Positions 26,501 through 34,268 of a DNA stretch of 64,000 nt are shown one piece after another; the first letter of the stretch is position 1; the number at the start of each line of letters is the position of its first letter. Both the position numbers and the translations under genes were made by a program. The DNA is taken from positions 1,674,001 through 1,738,000 of the forward strand of contig OZ245813.1 of assembly GCA_965228445.1 (NCBI GenBank), read 5' to 3'. Below the pieces are notes generated by a model. The model saw only the letters and a program-made list of their open reading frames with translations, was not told the origin of the DNA and made no database searches. This DNA comes from Thalassobaculum sp965228445. Lineage in GTDB: Bacteria > Pseudomonadota > Alphaproteobacteria > Thalassobaculales > Thalassobaculaceae.

Positions 26501-27594
26501 TGTCGGCGGGCGCGACCGCGACGTTCGAGATCGACGGCACCACCGCCGGCACCGAGTACGACCGGATCGAGGTAACCGGCACCGTCGATCTCGGCGGCGC
26601 GACCTTCTCGGCCGATTTCGGCTTCACCTCGGCGCGGGGCGACAGCTTCCTGCTGATTGACAATGACGGCGCCGATGCGATCACCGGCACCTTCAACGGC
26701 ATGGCCGAGGGCAGCAGTGTCACCATCGACGGCCGCACGTTCCAGATCAGCTATGCCGCCGGGGACGGCAACGACGTCACCCTGACGGACACCACCCCCG
26801 CTCCCGCAGCGCCCGGGAACGGCGGCGGGGACAGCGGCTCATCCGGCTCCGGCGCCGTCGTCGGCGGCGGGGCGAACGACACGATCTCCGCCGGCGCCGG
26901 GAACGACGTCATCACCGGAGCCGCCGGGGACGACACCATCTCCGCCGGCGCCGGCACCGATCTGGTCTACGGCAACCAGGGCGGGGATTCGGTTCGGGGC
27001 GCGGCCGGCAATGACACGATCTTTGGCGGACAGGGCGAGGACACGGTGTTCGGCGGCGCGGACAACGACTGGCTCTGCGGCAACCGGGACGGCGACATCC
27101 TCTACGGCAACACCGGCAACGACATGCTCTACGGCAATACCGGGGACGACGATCTGTTCGGCGGGCTGGGCGACGACGAGCTCTACGGCGGTCAGGGTGA
27201 CGACACGCTCGCCGGCAACAAGGGCGACGATCTGTTGCACGGCAATCTCGGCGCCGACACTTTCGTCTTCCGATCAGGAGACGGCGACGACACCGTCTCG
27301 GGCTACAGCGCCGCCGAGGCCGACGCCCTGCGGTTCGATCTTGGGACGCAGGTAACGTCGCTCGCCACGGAGACCGGCCTGGTTCTGACGGCAGGAGACG
27401 TCACGGTCACGCTCATCGGCGTCGCGGATATCGACGAGGTGAACCTCCTGTTCGCCTGGCCGCGGCGCGACGACGCAGACGGGCGCCCCGTCACCACGAC
27501 GGTTCGAGGACGAGCGAGCAAGCCTGAAAGCGCGAGCGGGAGCGCCGAACCACGACGGTCAGGCCCGCCTTGTCGGCACCGGCCCGGCGTATAA
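23557..27594 (+). CDS. Large secreted protein: DUF4347, autotransporter-type repeats and RTX domain
   Basis: A 1345-residue mosaic. Residues about 20-180 match DUF4347, with ELHLVSHGAPGRLVLGG, VLYGCSAGRG and TGATGRGGDWCFD. Residues about 390-930 hold seven near-identical 85-residue units of the passenger-repeat type (LTKAG..TLTLSGTNTYTGTTTV..GTLSVS). Residues about 930-1080 resemble the stalk that normally precedes an autotransporter barrel (GTLAGSGSIAG, GNSPGTLATGDL, FLLIDNDGADA). Instead of a barrel, an RTX block with YGNQG/YGNTG repeats follows (about 1100-1240). Type I secretion is therefore expected. The final 45 residues after FAW are rich in Arg and Pro and unlike a normal secretion tail. 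DUF4347 is common in large cell-surface proteins; adhesion is an inference. Confidence 0.87.
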   Translation: MALDFSWCQTTPVTAAHRAGRRHALAVIEADVPYPDLLLAGVDATTAIVRACPNAADPVAPALRQAERPVEELHLVSHGAPGRLVLGGTLLDADDLAERGQRWRRHLSPDATIVLYGCSAGRGPAGQALVENLARATGVRVLASSTPTGATGRGGDWCFDIASEGMGAPVSSVFSEAHADWPGLLSTVNTTADSGAGSFRAGAADSTISFDGLTGPQTITLSSGAVTLGSGSDTTFNLIGGTTDLTITGDDIDLGTSQSSLIFTGTGASKTLTINSNLTGNRMLDIADELNDITVVLGGTNTMVKSTGDAGNVTAPISIRITYGDTLSISDDAALGTGKLVIAGGTLTVTGSTVIDNSIEFDSLSSGSNGTIDTSVNTEISGVIASNGNLTKAGTGTLTLSGTNTYTGSTTVSAGTLSISSDSNLGDSHITLDGGSLAVTGATTIDNDIGLDADATITNTADISITGSIYDSGSLTKAGAGTMTLISGSSYSGTTTISEGTISISVESRLGSGDLILDGGTLHITGNNIAFSKAISLTSGSSLSNTYTVTFSGVISGGNALTKTSAGNLILSGTNTYTGTTTVTDGTLSVAADSNLGTGALTLDGGNLSVTGATTIDNAVTLSANATVTNSADASLSGVISGASNLTKAGASVLTLTANNTYTGTTTVSDGTLSVSADSKLGTGALTLDGGNLSLTGATTIDNAVTLSANATVTNTADVSLSGAVSGTGTLTKAGASTLTLGGTSTRTGSTTVTAGNLSISTDGNLGSGTLTLNGGNLTLTGAATIDNAVALSANATVTNSADASLSGVVSGTGTLTKDGASTLTLSGTNTFSGGTTVTGGNLSVSADSNLGSGALTLDGGGLILAGALSKDITLGASNGTLSTDGSDRTYSGVISGTGNLTKTGTDKLTLTGTDTFSGTASVDAGTLAVNGTLNGGGTVTVASGGTLAGSGSIAGAVTIASGGALTPGNSPGTLATGDLTLSAGATATFEIDGTTAGTEYDRIEVTGTVDLGGATFSADFGFTSARGDSFLLIDNDGADAITGTFNGMAEGSSVTIDGRTFQISYAAGDGNDVTLTDTTPAPAAPGNGGGDSGSSGSGAVVGGGANDTISAGAGNDVITGAAGDDTISAGAGTDLVYGNQGGDSVRGAAGNDTIFGGQGEDTVFGGADNDWLCGNRDGDILYGNTGNDMLYGNTGDDDLFGGLGDDELYGGQGDDTLAGNKGDDLLHGNLGADTFVFRSGDGDDTVSGYSAAEADALRFDLGTQVTSLATETGLVLTAGDVTVTLIGVADIDEVNLLFAWPRRDDADGRPVTTTVRGRASKPESASGSAEPRRSGPPCRHRPGV
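24718..26340 (+). repeat. Seven tandem 255-base repeats (passenger-type units)
   Basis: The motif LTK(A/T/D) recurs at 24724, 24979, 25237, 25492, 25747, 26002 and 26257: five intervals of 255 bases and one of 258. Adjacent units share long identical DNA tracts, for instance around 25430 and 25940, which points to recent duplication or gene conversion. Confidence 0.9.
26870..27260 (+). repeat. RTX / YGN repeat block
   Basis: Tandem calcium-binding nonapeptide units: several SAGAGND type followed by YGNQGGD, YGNTGND and YGGQGDD types. It matches the C-terminal repeat class of the RTX protein at 6.0-9.0 kb. Confidence 0.8.
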
Positions 27595-27713
27595 GGGAAG
27601 TCCGTCGTCGCACCAGATCGTCGGCCCGTCCGACCGGTCGGGTACAGAGGCGTCGCCCTCGGCGCGTGCCGGCGCTACCCTGGCTTGAGATCAGCCCTGA
27701 TAGAGATTGTCGC

Positions 27714-28847
27714 ATGACCGGGTCGCGCCCGCTTCACGCCCTGCCGGAGGCTATGACGGAAGACATCGTCGCCTCCTCCCGGGACGGCATCATCACCATC
27801 GATCCGGACGGGCGGGTGACGACATTCAATGCGGGGGCCGAGGCGATCTTCGGTCTGCAGATCGGCGAGGTGATCGGACGGACCGTGGCCGAGGTCTTTC
27901 TGCCGATCGAGGGCCTCGACGATTTCACCGACTGCGTCCTGGAGGCGATCCGTCAGCCCGAACGGCCCCACGTCACGAACATCAGTCTCGACGGCCCGGA
28001 CGGTGTGCTTCACCTCAGCGTCCGGGCGGTGCTGCTGCGCCGAAAGGGATCCGGCGAACGGATCGGCATTCTCGTCGTCATCTCCGACGAGAGCGAGCGC
28101 GTCGACCTTCTGGAGAAGACCGCCCGGCGCGAGCAGGAGCGGGCCGCGACCGGGCGTTTCATCGTCGCCATCCTGACGATCTTCAGCGTCTTCACGCTCA
28201 TGCTGGAGCCGATCCAGAGGCTGGCGCGCGAGCGCTTCTTCGATTTCGGGCCGGTGATCGCGCTTCTGACGCTCGTGGTCATCGCGTTCCTGATCAACCG
28301 CTGGATCACCCCCTCGTCGCAGACGGTCGGACTGATCCGCCCCAGACGGCGGGACATCGTCGAGGCCGTCGCCTGGTCGGTCGTGTTCTGCGTCGCGATG
28401 ACCATCGGCAAGTACGCCCTGATCGCGTTCACCGCCGCAGCCGACGGGCCCTCCTCCGAGCCGCTGTTCAGTTTCTTCGTCCTGGACGACGGCACGAAGG
28501 TGGACAGTGTCGAGCTCTATGCGATCGGCCTGGCGATCTACCTGCTGTCGGTCCTGTTCCAGCAGTTCGCCGTCCGCTGCGCCATTCAGGCGCCGCTGCA
28601 GAGCTTTCTGAGCGGCGTGGTCGGATATGCCGACTGGATCGCGAACGGGGTCGCGACACTGCTGTTCGCGGTGCTGCACGCGCATCTCGACCCGCTCGTC
28701 TCCCTGGCCGTCATCCTGCCGTCCCTGCTCTGGGGCTGGTTGTTCACGCGGTCCGGCAGCATCGTCCCGCCGATCGTTTCCCACACGATCATAGGCGTTT
28801 ACGCTATCTTCGTTCTCGGCATCTTCGCTGGGTTGGATCAGGTCTGA
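27714..28847 (+). CDS. PAS domain fused to CPBP (CAAX-protease-like) membrane domain
   Basis: A 377-residue protein. A PAS domain occupies about 12-130 (DGIITIDPDGRVTTFNAGAEAIFG, RTVAEVF), joined by a short helix to about eight membrane helices from residue 147 on. The C-terminal half resembles the CPBP/Abi intramembrane protease family: FxxxH is present at 318-322 (FAVLH) and a later His at 357. The first motif, normally EExxxR, reads QQFAVR at 283-288, so both catalytic Glu are Gln and protease activity is doubtful. The gene starts a run with a radical SAM enzyme and a cyclopropane synthase (34- and 4-base gaps), suggesting sensing or control of a membrane-lipid pathway. Confidence 0.78.
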   Translation: MTGSRPLHALPEAMTEDIVASSRDGIITIDPDGRVTTFNAGAEAIFGLQIGEVIGRTVAEVFLPIEGLDDFTDCVLEAIRQPERPHVTNISLDGPDGVLHLSVRAVLLRRKGSGERIGILVVISDESERVDLLEKTARREQERAATGRFIVAILTIFSVFTLMLEPIQRLARERFFDFGPVIALLTLVVIAFLINRWITPSSQTVGLIRPRRRDIVEAVAWSVVFCVAMTIGKYALIAFTAAADGPSSEPLFSFFVLDDGTKVDSVELYAIGLAIYLLSVLFQQFAVRCAIQAPLQSFLSGVVGYADWIANGVATLLFAVLHAHLDPLVSLAVILPSLLWGWLFTRSGSIVPPIVSHTIIGVYAIFVLGIFAGLDQV

Positions 28848-28881
28848 GCGTCGGAACGCCACGCGGGGACAGGGCAACGAC

Positions 28882-30402
28882 ATGACATCCAGCAGGCGTC
28901 CGAGGGTTCTGATCGTCAATGCCTATGTCGATCCCTGGCGGTCCGCAGCCCCGACCCGCGGCTTCGTCCCCCGCGCCATGGCGCCGTATTATCTGGCCGG
29001 CCGGTTCTGCCCGCACCGCGCGGAGGTGCGGGTCCATGACGAGGTCCATCACGGCGCCCTGCTGAACCGCAGGCTCCACGCATGGCCGGACCTGGTCATT
29101 CTCACCGGCCTCACCGTCGCCTTCGACCGGGCCCGCCAGCTTTCCGCCTATTTCCGGGACGCGCGACCGGAGGTGGTGGTCGCCATCGGCGGGCCGATCG
29201 CCCGCGCCCTGCCCCGCCTGTGCGCGACGGTCTTCGACCATGTCTGCCAGGGCGACGTCGACACCATCGACAGCCTGATCGACGACCTGCTCGGGCCGGG
29301 TTATCGCGCCGAGACCCCCGCCCCCCGTTTCGACATGGCCGGCGGCCTTTCCGGCCTGGGCTATGTCGAGACCACCGTGAACTGCAACTTCAACTGCGCA
29401 TTCTGTTCCCTGACGGGCGAGAACCGACCCTACCGGCCCTGTTCGTCCGAAGAGATCGACCGCCAGCTTGACGCGGCGGGGCGGCGCCTGTTTCTCGCCG
29501 TCCTCGACAACAACTTCTACGGCAACAACCGGCAGGATTTCGAGCGCCGGGTCGCCCTGCTCGGCGCGCGCTGGCGGCGCGGTGCGTTCCGCGGATGGGG
29601 CGCACTGGTCACCGGCGACTTCTTCAAGCGTCCGGAGAACCTCTCCCTGGTCGCCGCCAACGGATGCAAGGCGCTGTTCTCCGGCGTGGAATCCTTCGAT
29701 CCGGCGGTCCTCAGGAGCTACAACAAGCGTCAGAGCCTGTCGTCCGATCCGTACACCGTCTCGCGGGTCTGCGCGGAACACGGGATCCATTTCGAGTACG
29801 GGATGATGCTCGATTTCTCGCAGCAGACGGTTGCCGAGGTCGAGGGGCAGATCAGCGCCCTGCTCGACAGCAGGGAGACGCCGCTGCCGGGGCTGCTCTC
29901 GCTGACCATCCCGATCCTCGGCACGCCGTATTTCGACGAGGCCGCCGCCGCGGGCCGTCTGATGCCGAACCTTCGGCTCTGCGACCTCGATGGTCAGAAG
30001 CTCGTCGAATGGCCGAAGGAGCCGCTCGAACGGGTGGTTCCCTACCTTGCCGACCTGCTGCGCTTCCGCGGCCGCAAGCGGGCCCTCATCCGGCATACGC
30101 TGAGTCACACCTGGTCGCGCCGGGCCTCCTTCGACACCGCCCAGTCGCTGATGAGCCTGTTCGGGCCGCTGACCAGGTTCGTGGGCGTGCCGCGGATCGG
30201 TACGCTGTCGCAGATGCGCCAGACCTGGCGGGAGGCGCCGCGGACCTACTGCGCGATGACAGACCCGTTGAGCGCCAGCTACCGGCCGGCCCGCCGCCTC
30301 GCCGCGAAGTTCGCCCGCGACTTCGAGCCGCTCTACGTCACGGATGCGGCGGGCGCGGTCACGCAAGAAGTGCGGGACGCACGGGGTGGGGCGGGAGGCT
30401 GA
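28882..30402 (+). CDS. Radical SAM enzyme with N-terminal B12-binding-like domain
   Basis: A 506-residue enzyme. The [4Fe-4S] motif CxxxCxxC is at C168, C172 and C175 (CNFNCAFC). The N-terminal 140 residues have the Rossmann-like pattern of the cobalamin-binding domain of class B radical SAM methylases (PRVLIVNAY, PDLVILTGLTV, VVVAIGG), without the DxHxxG base-off motif. A C-terminal extension of about 200 residues is family-specific. The gene ends four bases before a cyclopropane fatty acid synthase, so modification of a lipid chain or lipid headgroup is plausible. No product can be assigned with certainty. Confidence 0.85.
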   Translation: MTSSRRPRVLIVNAYVDPWRSAAPTRGFVPRAMAPYYLAGRFCPHRAEVRVHDEVHHGALLNRRLHAWPDLVILTGLTVAFDRARQLSAYFRDARPEVVVAIGGPIARALPRLCATVFDHVCQGDVDTIDSLIDDLLGPGYRAETPAPRFDMAGGLSGLGYVETTVNCNFNCAFCSLTGENRPYRPCSSEEIDRQLDAAGRRLFLAVLDNNFYGNNRQDFERRVALLGARWRRGAFRGWGALVTGDFFKRPENLSLVAANGCKALFSGVESFDPAVLRSYNKRQSLSSDPYTVSRVCAEHGIHFEYGMMLDFSQQTVAEVEGQISALLDSRETPLPGLLSLTIPILGTPYFDEAAAAGRLMPNLRLCDLDGQKLVEWPKEPLERVVPYLADLLRFRGRKRALIRHTLSHTWSRRASFDTAQSLMSLFGPLTRFVGVPRIGTLSQMRQTWREAPRTYCAMTDPLSASYRPARRLAAKFARDFEPLYVTDAAGAVTQEVRDARGGAGG

Positions 30403-30406
30403 CGGT

Positions 30407-31651
30407 ATGAACGAGCAACGGCCACCAAGCGGTCCCTCGTCCGAGACCGCCGACGTGCAGGCGGGCGAACTGACCGGGCTCGATCCCTGGACCCGCACCG
30501 CCTTCGGCCTGCTGGGACGCCTCGGCGTCGGCCGGCTGTCGGTGACCCTGGCGGACGGACGGCGCGCCGTGTTCGACAGCGGCGCCCCCGGCCCGGAGGC
30601 GGAACTGCATCTGCGACACCGGTCGGTCGTGAAGCGGTTTCTTGTCGGCGGCCATCTGGCCTTCGCCGAAGCCTATATGGACGGTGCGGTGGAGAGCCCC
30701 GACATCGTCGCCGTGATCGAACTGTTCGAGCGCAACAAGTACATCTTCAACCAGGGCAACCCGAACGGGCTCCTACGCATCCTGACCCGCCGGGTGCTGC
30801 ACTGGCTGAACCGGAACAGCCGGCAGGGCAGCAGCCGAAACGTCGCGTTTCACTACGATCTGGGCAACGACTTCTACGCCCTCTGGCTCGACCCCTCCAT
30901 GACCTATTCGAGCGCCATCTTCGACGACGATGCGCAGGACCTCGAGGCGGCGCAGGCGACCAAGAACCGACGTCTGGCCGCCAGGCTCGGGCTGCGCCCC
31001 GGGCAGCGGCTCCTGGACATCGGCTGCGGCTGGGGAGGCTTCGCCATCCAGGCCGCGCGCACCCATGACGTCGAGGTTGTCGGAATCACCCTGTCGCGGG
31101 AACAGCGGGCCTATGCCGTCGACCGGGTCGATCGGGAGGGTCTGTCGGCTCAGGTTGGGATCGAGCTACGCGATTTTCGCGACACGGTCGGCCAGTTCGA
31201 TGCGATCGCCTCAATCGAGATGTTCGAAGCGGTCGGCGAGGCGTACTGGCCCGACTATTTCCAGATACTCCGCGACCGTCTCAAACCCGGTGGCCGCGCG
31301 GCGCTGCAGGTGATCACCATCGCCGAGGACGGGTTCGAGGACTACCGGGCGAACCCGGACTTCATCCAACGTTACATCTTTCCCGGCGGCATGCTGCCGA
31401 CCCGGCGCCACCTCATGGACCTGGCCGCAACGCACGGACTGCGCCTCGAAACCGAGGAGGCCTTCGGCGCGCATTACGCCCGCACCCTCGCCTGCTGGCG
31501 TCGACGGTTCCATGCCAATTGGCCGCGCATCGAGAGCCAGGGCTTCGACGCCCGTTTCCGCCGCATGTGGGACTACTACCTGGCCTATTGCGAGGGCGGA
31601 TTTCGCGGCGGCTTCATCGATGTCCGCCAGATCTCCTTCGTCAGGCCGTAG
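30407..31651 (+). CDS. cfa: Cyclopropane-fatty-acyl-phospholipid synthase family methyltransferase
   Basis: A 414-residue SAM-dependent enzyme. The N-terminal lipid-binding part (about 30-140) contains LAFAEAYMDGAVESPD. The catalytic domain begins at VAFHYDLGNDFYALWLDPSMTYS, with SAM site LLDIGCGWGGFA and a later SIEMFEAVGEAYWP. The C-terminus CEGGFRGGFIDVRQISF is typical of Cfa. It would transfer a methylene group to unsaturated acyl chains in membrane phospholipid, or a methyl group in a variant. GGGAGG seven bases before the start and the four-base gap from the radical SAM gene show tight coupling. Confidence 0.92.
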   Translation: MNEQRPPSGPSSETADVQAGELTGLDPWTRTAFGLLGRLGVGRLSVTLADGRRAVFDSGAPGPEAELHLRHRSVVKRFLVGGHLAFAEAYMDGAVESPDIVAVIELFERNKYIFNQGNPNGLLRILTRRVLHWLNRNSRQGSSRNVAFHYDLGNDFYALWLDPSMTYSSAIFDDDAQDLEAAQATKNRRLAARLGLRPGQRLLDIGCGWGGFAIQAARTHDVEVVGITLSREQRAYAVDRVDREGLSAQVGIELRDFRDTVGQFDAIASIEMFEAVGEAYWPDYFQILRDRLKPGGRAALQVITIAEDGFEDYRANPDFIQRYIFPGGMLPTRRHLMDLAATHGLRLETEEAFGAHYARTLACWRRRFHANWPRIESQGFDARFRRMWDYYLAYCEGGFRGGFIDVRQISFVRP

Positions 31652-31670
31652 CCACGGTAGAGGCCGGCCG

Positions 31671-31688
31671 GCAGGCGCCGCCGCCTGC
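31671..31688. terminator. Hairpin between convergent cfa and glycosyltransferase genes
   Basis: GCAGGCG-CCGC-CGCCTGC, a seven-base GC stem with a four-base loop in a 43-base convergent spacer. T-tracts are weak (CTCCCTT on the right). Confidence 0.5.
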
Positions 31689-31694
31689 ACTCCC

Positions 31695-32726
31695 TTAAGC
31701 CGAGACCGCCTTCGGAGAGCCGTCGACGACGAGCGCATTGTGCAGGAACTGCCGCGCACTCAGCGCCCAGCTGAAACCCAGGGCGTGCTCGCGACACCGG
31801 TCCCGGGGAATCTCGAGCGCGGCCATCGCGGCCTGGCGGAGATCCTCGCTCAGCACCCCGACCCCGCTGTCCGCCACGATGTCGCGGGGTCCCGTGACGG
31901 GATAGGCGGCCACCGGCACCCCGCAGGACAGGGCCTCCAGCAGAACCAGGCCGAACGTATCCGTGCGGGACGGAAAGACGAAGACATCCGCGCTGGCGCA
32001 CAGCCCGGCCAGCTCCTCCCCCTGCTTCTCTCCCGTGAAGACGACATCCGGATATTTCCGTCGCAGACCCGCCAGGCGCGGGCCGTCTCCGACCACGACC
32101 TTCGTACCGGGAAGCTCCAGGTCCAGAAAGGCGTCCATGTTCTTCTCGATCGAGACCCGTCCGACGGTCATGAAGATTGGGCGTGCCAGGTGTCCCGGCA
32201 GCAGCGAATGCCCGATCGGGCGGAACAGGTCGGAATCCACCCCGCGCGTCCAGCGCATCAGGTTTCTGAACCCCCGACGCTCCAGATCCTGCCTGAGCGT
32301 CTCGGTAGCAACCATGCACCCGGCTCCGAGATTGTGGAAACGGCGCAGCCAGGCGTAGGTCCATCCGACCGGCAGCGGCCAGCGCGCCGCGAGATATTCG
32401 GGAAACCGCGTGTGGTAGCTGGTGGTGTACGGAAGCCCGATGCTCCGCGCCGCCGACGCCGCCAGCAACCCGAGCGGTCCTTCGGTGGCGATGTGCAGGC
32501 AGTCGCACCCATATCCCAGGATCCGCTTCAGGACGGCGGCCCGACGGGTCAAGGACAGCCGGATCTCCGGATAGCTCGGACAGGGAACTGTCGGGAAGTC
32601 GAGGGGCGAGAGAAACTCGACGCGCAGGCCCATCGCCGTCAGTTCACCGGCGATGCTCTCCAGCGATCTGACAACCCCGTTCACTTGGGGCACCCAGGCA
32701 TCGGTGACGATGAGAATGGAGGTCAT
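31695..32726 (-). CDS. GT4-family glycosyltransferase
   Basis: A 343-residue group 1 (GT-B) glycosyltransferase. The acceptor lobe opens with ILIVTDAWVPQVNGVVRSLE and contains the TSYHTRFPEY segment seen in lipid mannosyl- or glucosyltransferases of the MgtA/PimB type. The donor lobe has MTVGRVSIEKN and the EX7E-like region TDTFGLVLLEALSCGVPVAAY. The most likely role is transfer of a hexose to diacylglycerol or another lipid. It is convergent with cfa, so the whole neighbourhood may concern membrane lipids. The sugar and acceptor are not determined. Confidence 0.88.
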   Translation of the reverse strand: MTSILIVTDAWVPQVNGVVRSLESIAGELTAMGLRVEFLSPLDFPTVPCPSYPEIRLSLTRRAAVLKRILGYGCDCLHIATEGPLGLLAASAARSIGLPYTTSYHTRFPEYLAARWPLPVGWTYAWLRRFHNLGAGCMVATETLRQDLERRGFRNLMRWTRGVDSDLFRPIGHSLLPGHLARPIFMTVGRVSIEKNMDAFLDLELPGTKVVVGDGPRLAGLRRKYPDVVFTGEKQGEELAGLCASADVFVFPSRTDTFGLVLLEALSCGVPVAAYPVTGPRDIVADSGVGVLSEDLRQAAMAALEIPRDRCREHALGFSWALSARQFLHNALVVDGSPKAVSA

Positions 32727-32924
32727 CGCGGCCCTCTCGACCGGAATTCGATCGAGTCCTTAGAAACAAAACCGACAGGCACTCCAGGTGATCCCCGCAG
32801 ATCGACGATACCAATGAAACCGGCACCCGGATGGAGAGCGCATAAAGAGGTCGAAAGATAATATCCGGCCCATCCCCTGAATGCTTCAACTTTATCTATT
32901 CTTATGCAGCCGAGAGCGTCCGCG

Positions 32925-33836
32925 TCACCCGCGGCCCCGCTGCTTGGCCACGGAGCGGGCGAGACCGACGAAGGCCTTCAGGGCGGCCGACGGATTGCGG
33001 CGGCCCGGGTAGTACAGGCAGAGGTCCCCCAGCGGCGGGGTCCAGTCCTCCAGCACGCGTCTCAGCCGTCCCGCGGCCAGCGCCTCTCTGACGTTCTGCT
33101 CCAGGAACAGCCCGATGCCGACCCCTTCCTCCGCCGCCGCCAGCGCGAGGCTGGCTTCGTCCAGCGTCACCGGCCCGTCCACATCGACCTGAACCGTCTC
33201 GCCCTGCCGCTCGAAATGCCATCGCAGCAGAGCGCCGTTCGGCAGCCGCACCCGGATGCACCGGTGGGTCGCCAGATCCGCCGGACCGCCAGGTACACCG
33301 TGCCGGTCGAGGTAGTCGGGTGACGCGACGACCGCGAAGCGCTGCGGCCGGCCGAGCGGGACGGCGATCATGTCGGCGGGCACCAGGTCCGCTCGACGCA
33401 GGCCGAGATCGAACCCGCCGGCGACGATGTCGGTGAGCCGCTCCTCGGTCACCAGATCGATGTGAACGTCCGGATACCGGCGCACGAATCCCAGAACCAG
33501 GTCGGAGATCATCTCTCTCGCTCCCGCCGCGAACGCGTTGATCCGCAACACGCCGGTCGGCGTCACCTGCTGCGCCCTGACATTGTCGATGGCGCCGTGA
33601 ATGTCCCGCAGGGCCGGCCCCATCTGGTCGACGAATGTCCGGCCGGCATCGGTCAGGGAGACGCTGCGGGTCGTCCGGTTGAACAGGCGCACGCCGAGAC
33701 CGGCCTCGAACCTGGCGACCGCGTTGCTCAGCGCCGTAGTGGACAGCCCGAGCGCCCGGGCCGCGCCGCGGAACGATCCCTCCCGAACGATCGCGACGAC
33801 GGCATCCAATTCGACGAGACCCGGCCGATACCCCAT
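32925..33836 (-). CDS. LysR-family transcriptional regulator
   Basis: A 303-residue regulator. The helix-turn-helix lies at about 5-65 (ELDAVVAIVREGSFRGAARAL, then STTALSNAVARFE, FNRTTRSVSLTDAG). The effector-binding domain contains the pattern of the CrgA/AaeR-like group (GVLRINAFAAGAREMI, then LVLGFVRRYPDVHIDLVTEERLTDIV). It diverges from an NTF2-fold gene and a dehydrogenase gene, with a near-ideal LysR box in the 108-base gap. It probably controls those two genes. Confidence 0.92.
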   Translation of the reverse strand: MGYRPGLVELDAVVAIVREGSFRGAARALGLSTTALSNAVARFEAGLGVRLFNRTTRSVSLTDAGRTFVDQMGPALRDIHGAIDNVRAQQVTPTGVLRINAFAAGAREMISDLVLGFVRRYPDVHIDLVTEERLTDIVAGGFDLGLRRADLVPADMIAVPLGRPQRFAVVASPDYLDRHGVPGGPADLATHRCIRVRLPNGALLRWHFERQGETVQVDVDGPVTLDEASLALAAAEEGVGIGLFLEQNVREALAAGRLRRVLEDWTPPLGDLCLYYPGRRNPSAALKAFVGLARSVAKQRGRG

Positions 33837-33847
33837 CCAATTATCCT

Positions 33848-33868
33848 GTATGCCGAAACTTCACATAC
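33848..33868. promoter_or_regulatory. LysR operator (T-N11-A box)
   Basis: GTATG-N11-CATAC, perfect five-base arms with exactly eleven bases between, matching the classic LysR-type recognition pattern. It lies between the LysR gene and its divergent target. Confidence 0.6.
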
Positions 33869-33944
33869 CGATTTGTCCGTCTATTCGGGATGGATGTCCA
33901 TGCCTAGATCACTGGTCAGCGCCACACCGCAGAGGAACACGGCC

Positions 33945-34268
33945 ATGGATCTTCCCGCCCCGATCGACCGATTTTTCGAAGCCGCCACGGACGGAGGCGG
34001 CGATGCTCCGCTGAGCGCCTTCGCCCTCGATGCCGTCGTGCTGGACGAGAACCGGACGCATTGCGGCCACGCGGCCATAGCGGCCTGGTGGCGTGCCTCG
34101 CACGAGGCCTATGCGCATACCGCCGAGCCTTGCGACCTCCGTGAGGCGGCAGGACGCACGGTCGTGTGGGCCCGGGTGACGGGACGGTTTCCCGGCAGCC
34201 CCGCCCTTCTCAGTTTCGCCTTCACCCTGCGGGACGCGCGGATCGCCGCGCTGGAGATCGGCGCATGA
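33945..34268 (+). CDS. Small NTF2/SnoaL-like protein
   Basis: A 107-residue cytoplasmic protein of the NTF2/SnoaL fold: an N-terminal helix with PAPIDRFFEAAT, the strand AVVLDENRTHCGHAAIAAWW, then GRTVVWARVTGRFPGSP. AGAGGAA precedes its start by about nine bases. Its stop overlaps the ATG of the short-chain dehydrogenase by four bases, so the two are coupled and probably act on one compound. No catalytic residues can be named. Confidence 0.78.
   Translation: MDLPAPIDRFFEAATDGGGDAPLSAFALDAVVLDENRTHCGHAAIAAWWRASHEAYAHTAEPCDLREAAGRTVVWARVTGRFPGSPALLSFAFTLRDARIAALEIGA

Noticed and set aside
23557..27594. Classical type V autotransporter
   Set aside because: No C-terminal beta-barrel is present; RTX repeats occupy that place.
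28804..30498. Long minus-strand frame opposite the radical SAM gene
   Set aside because: Overlaps a gene with an intact CxxxCxxC motif; the product has no recognisable domain.
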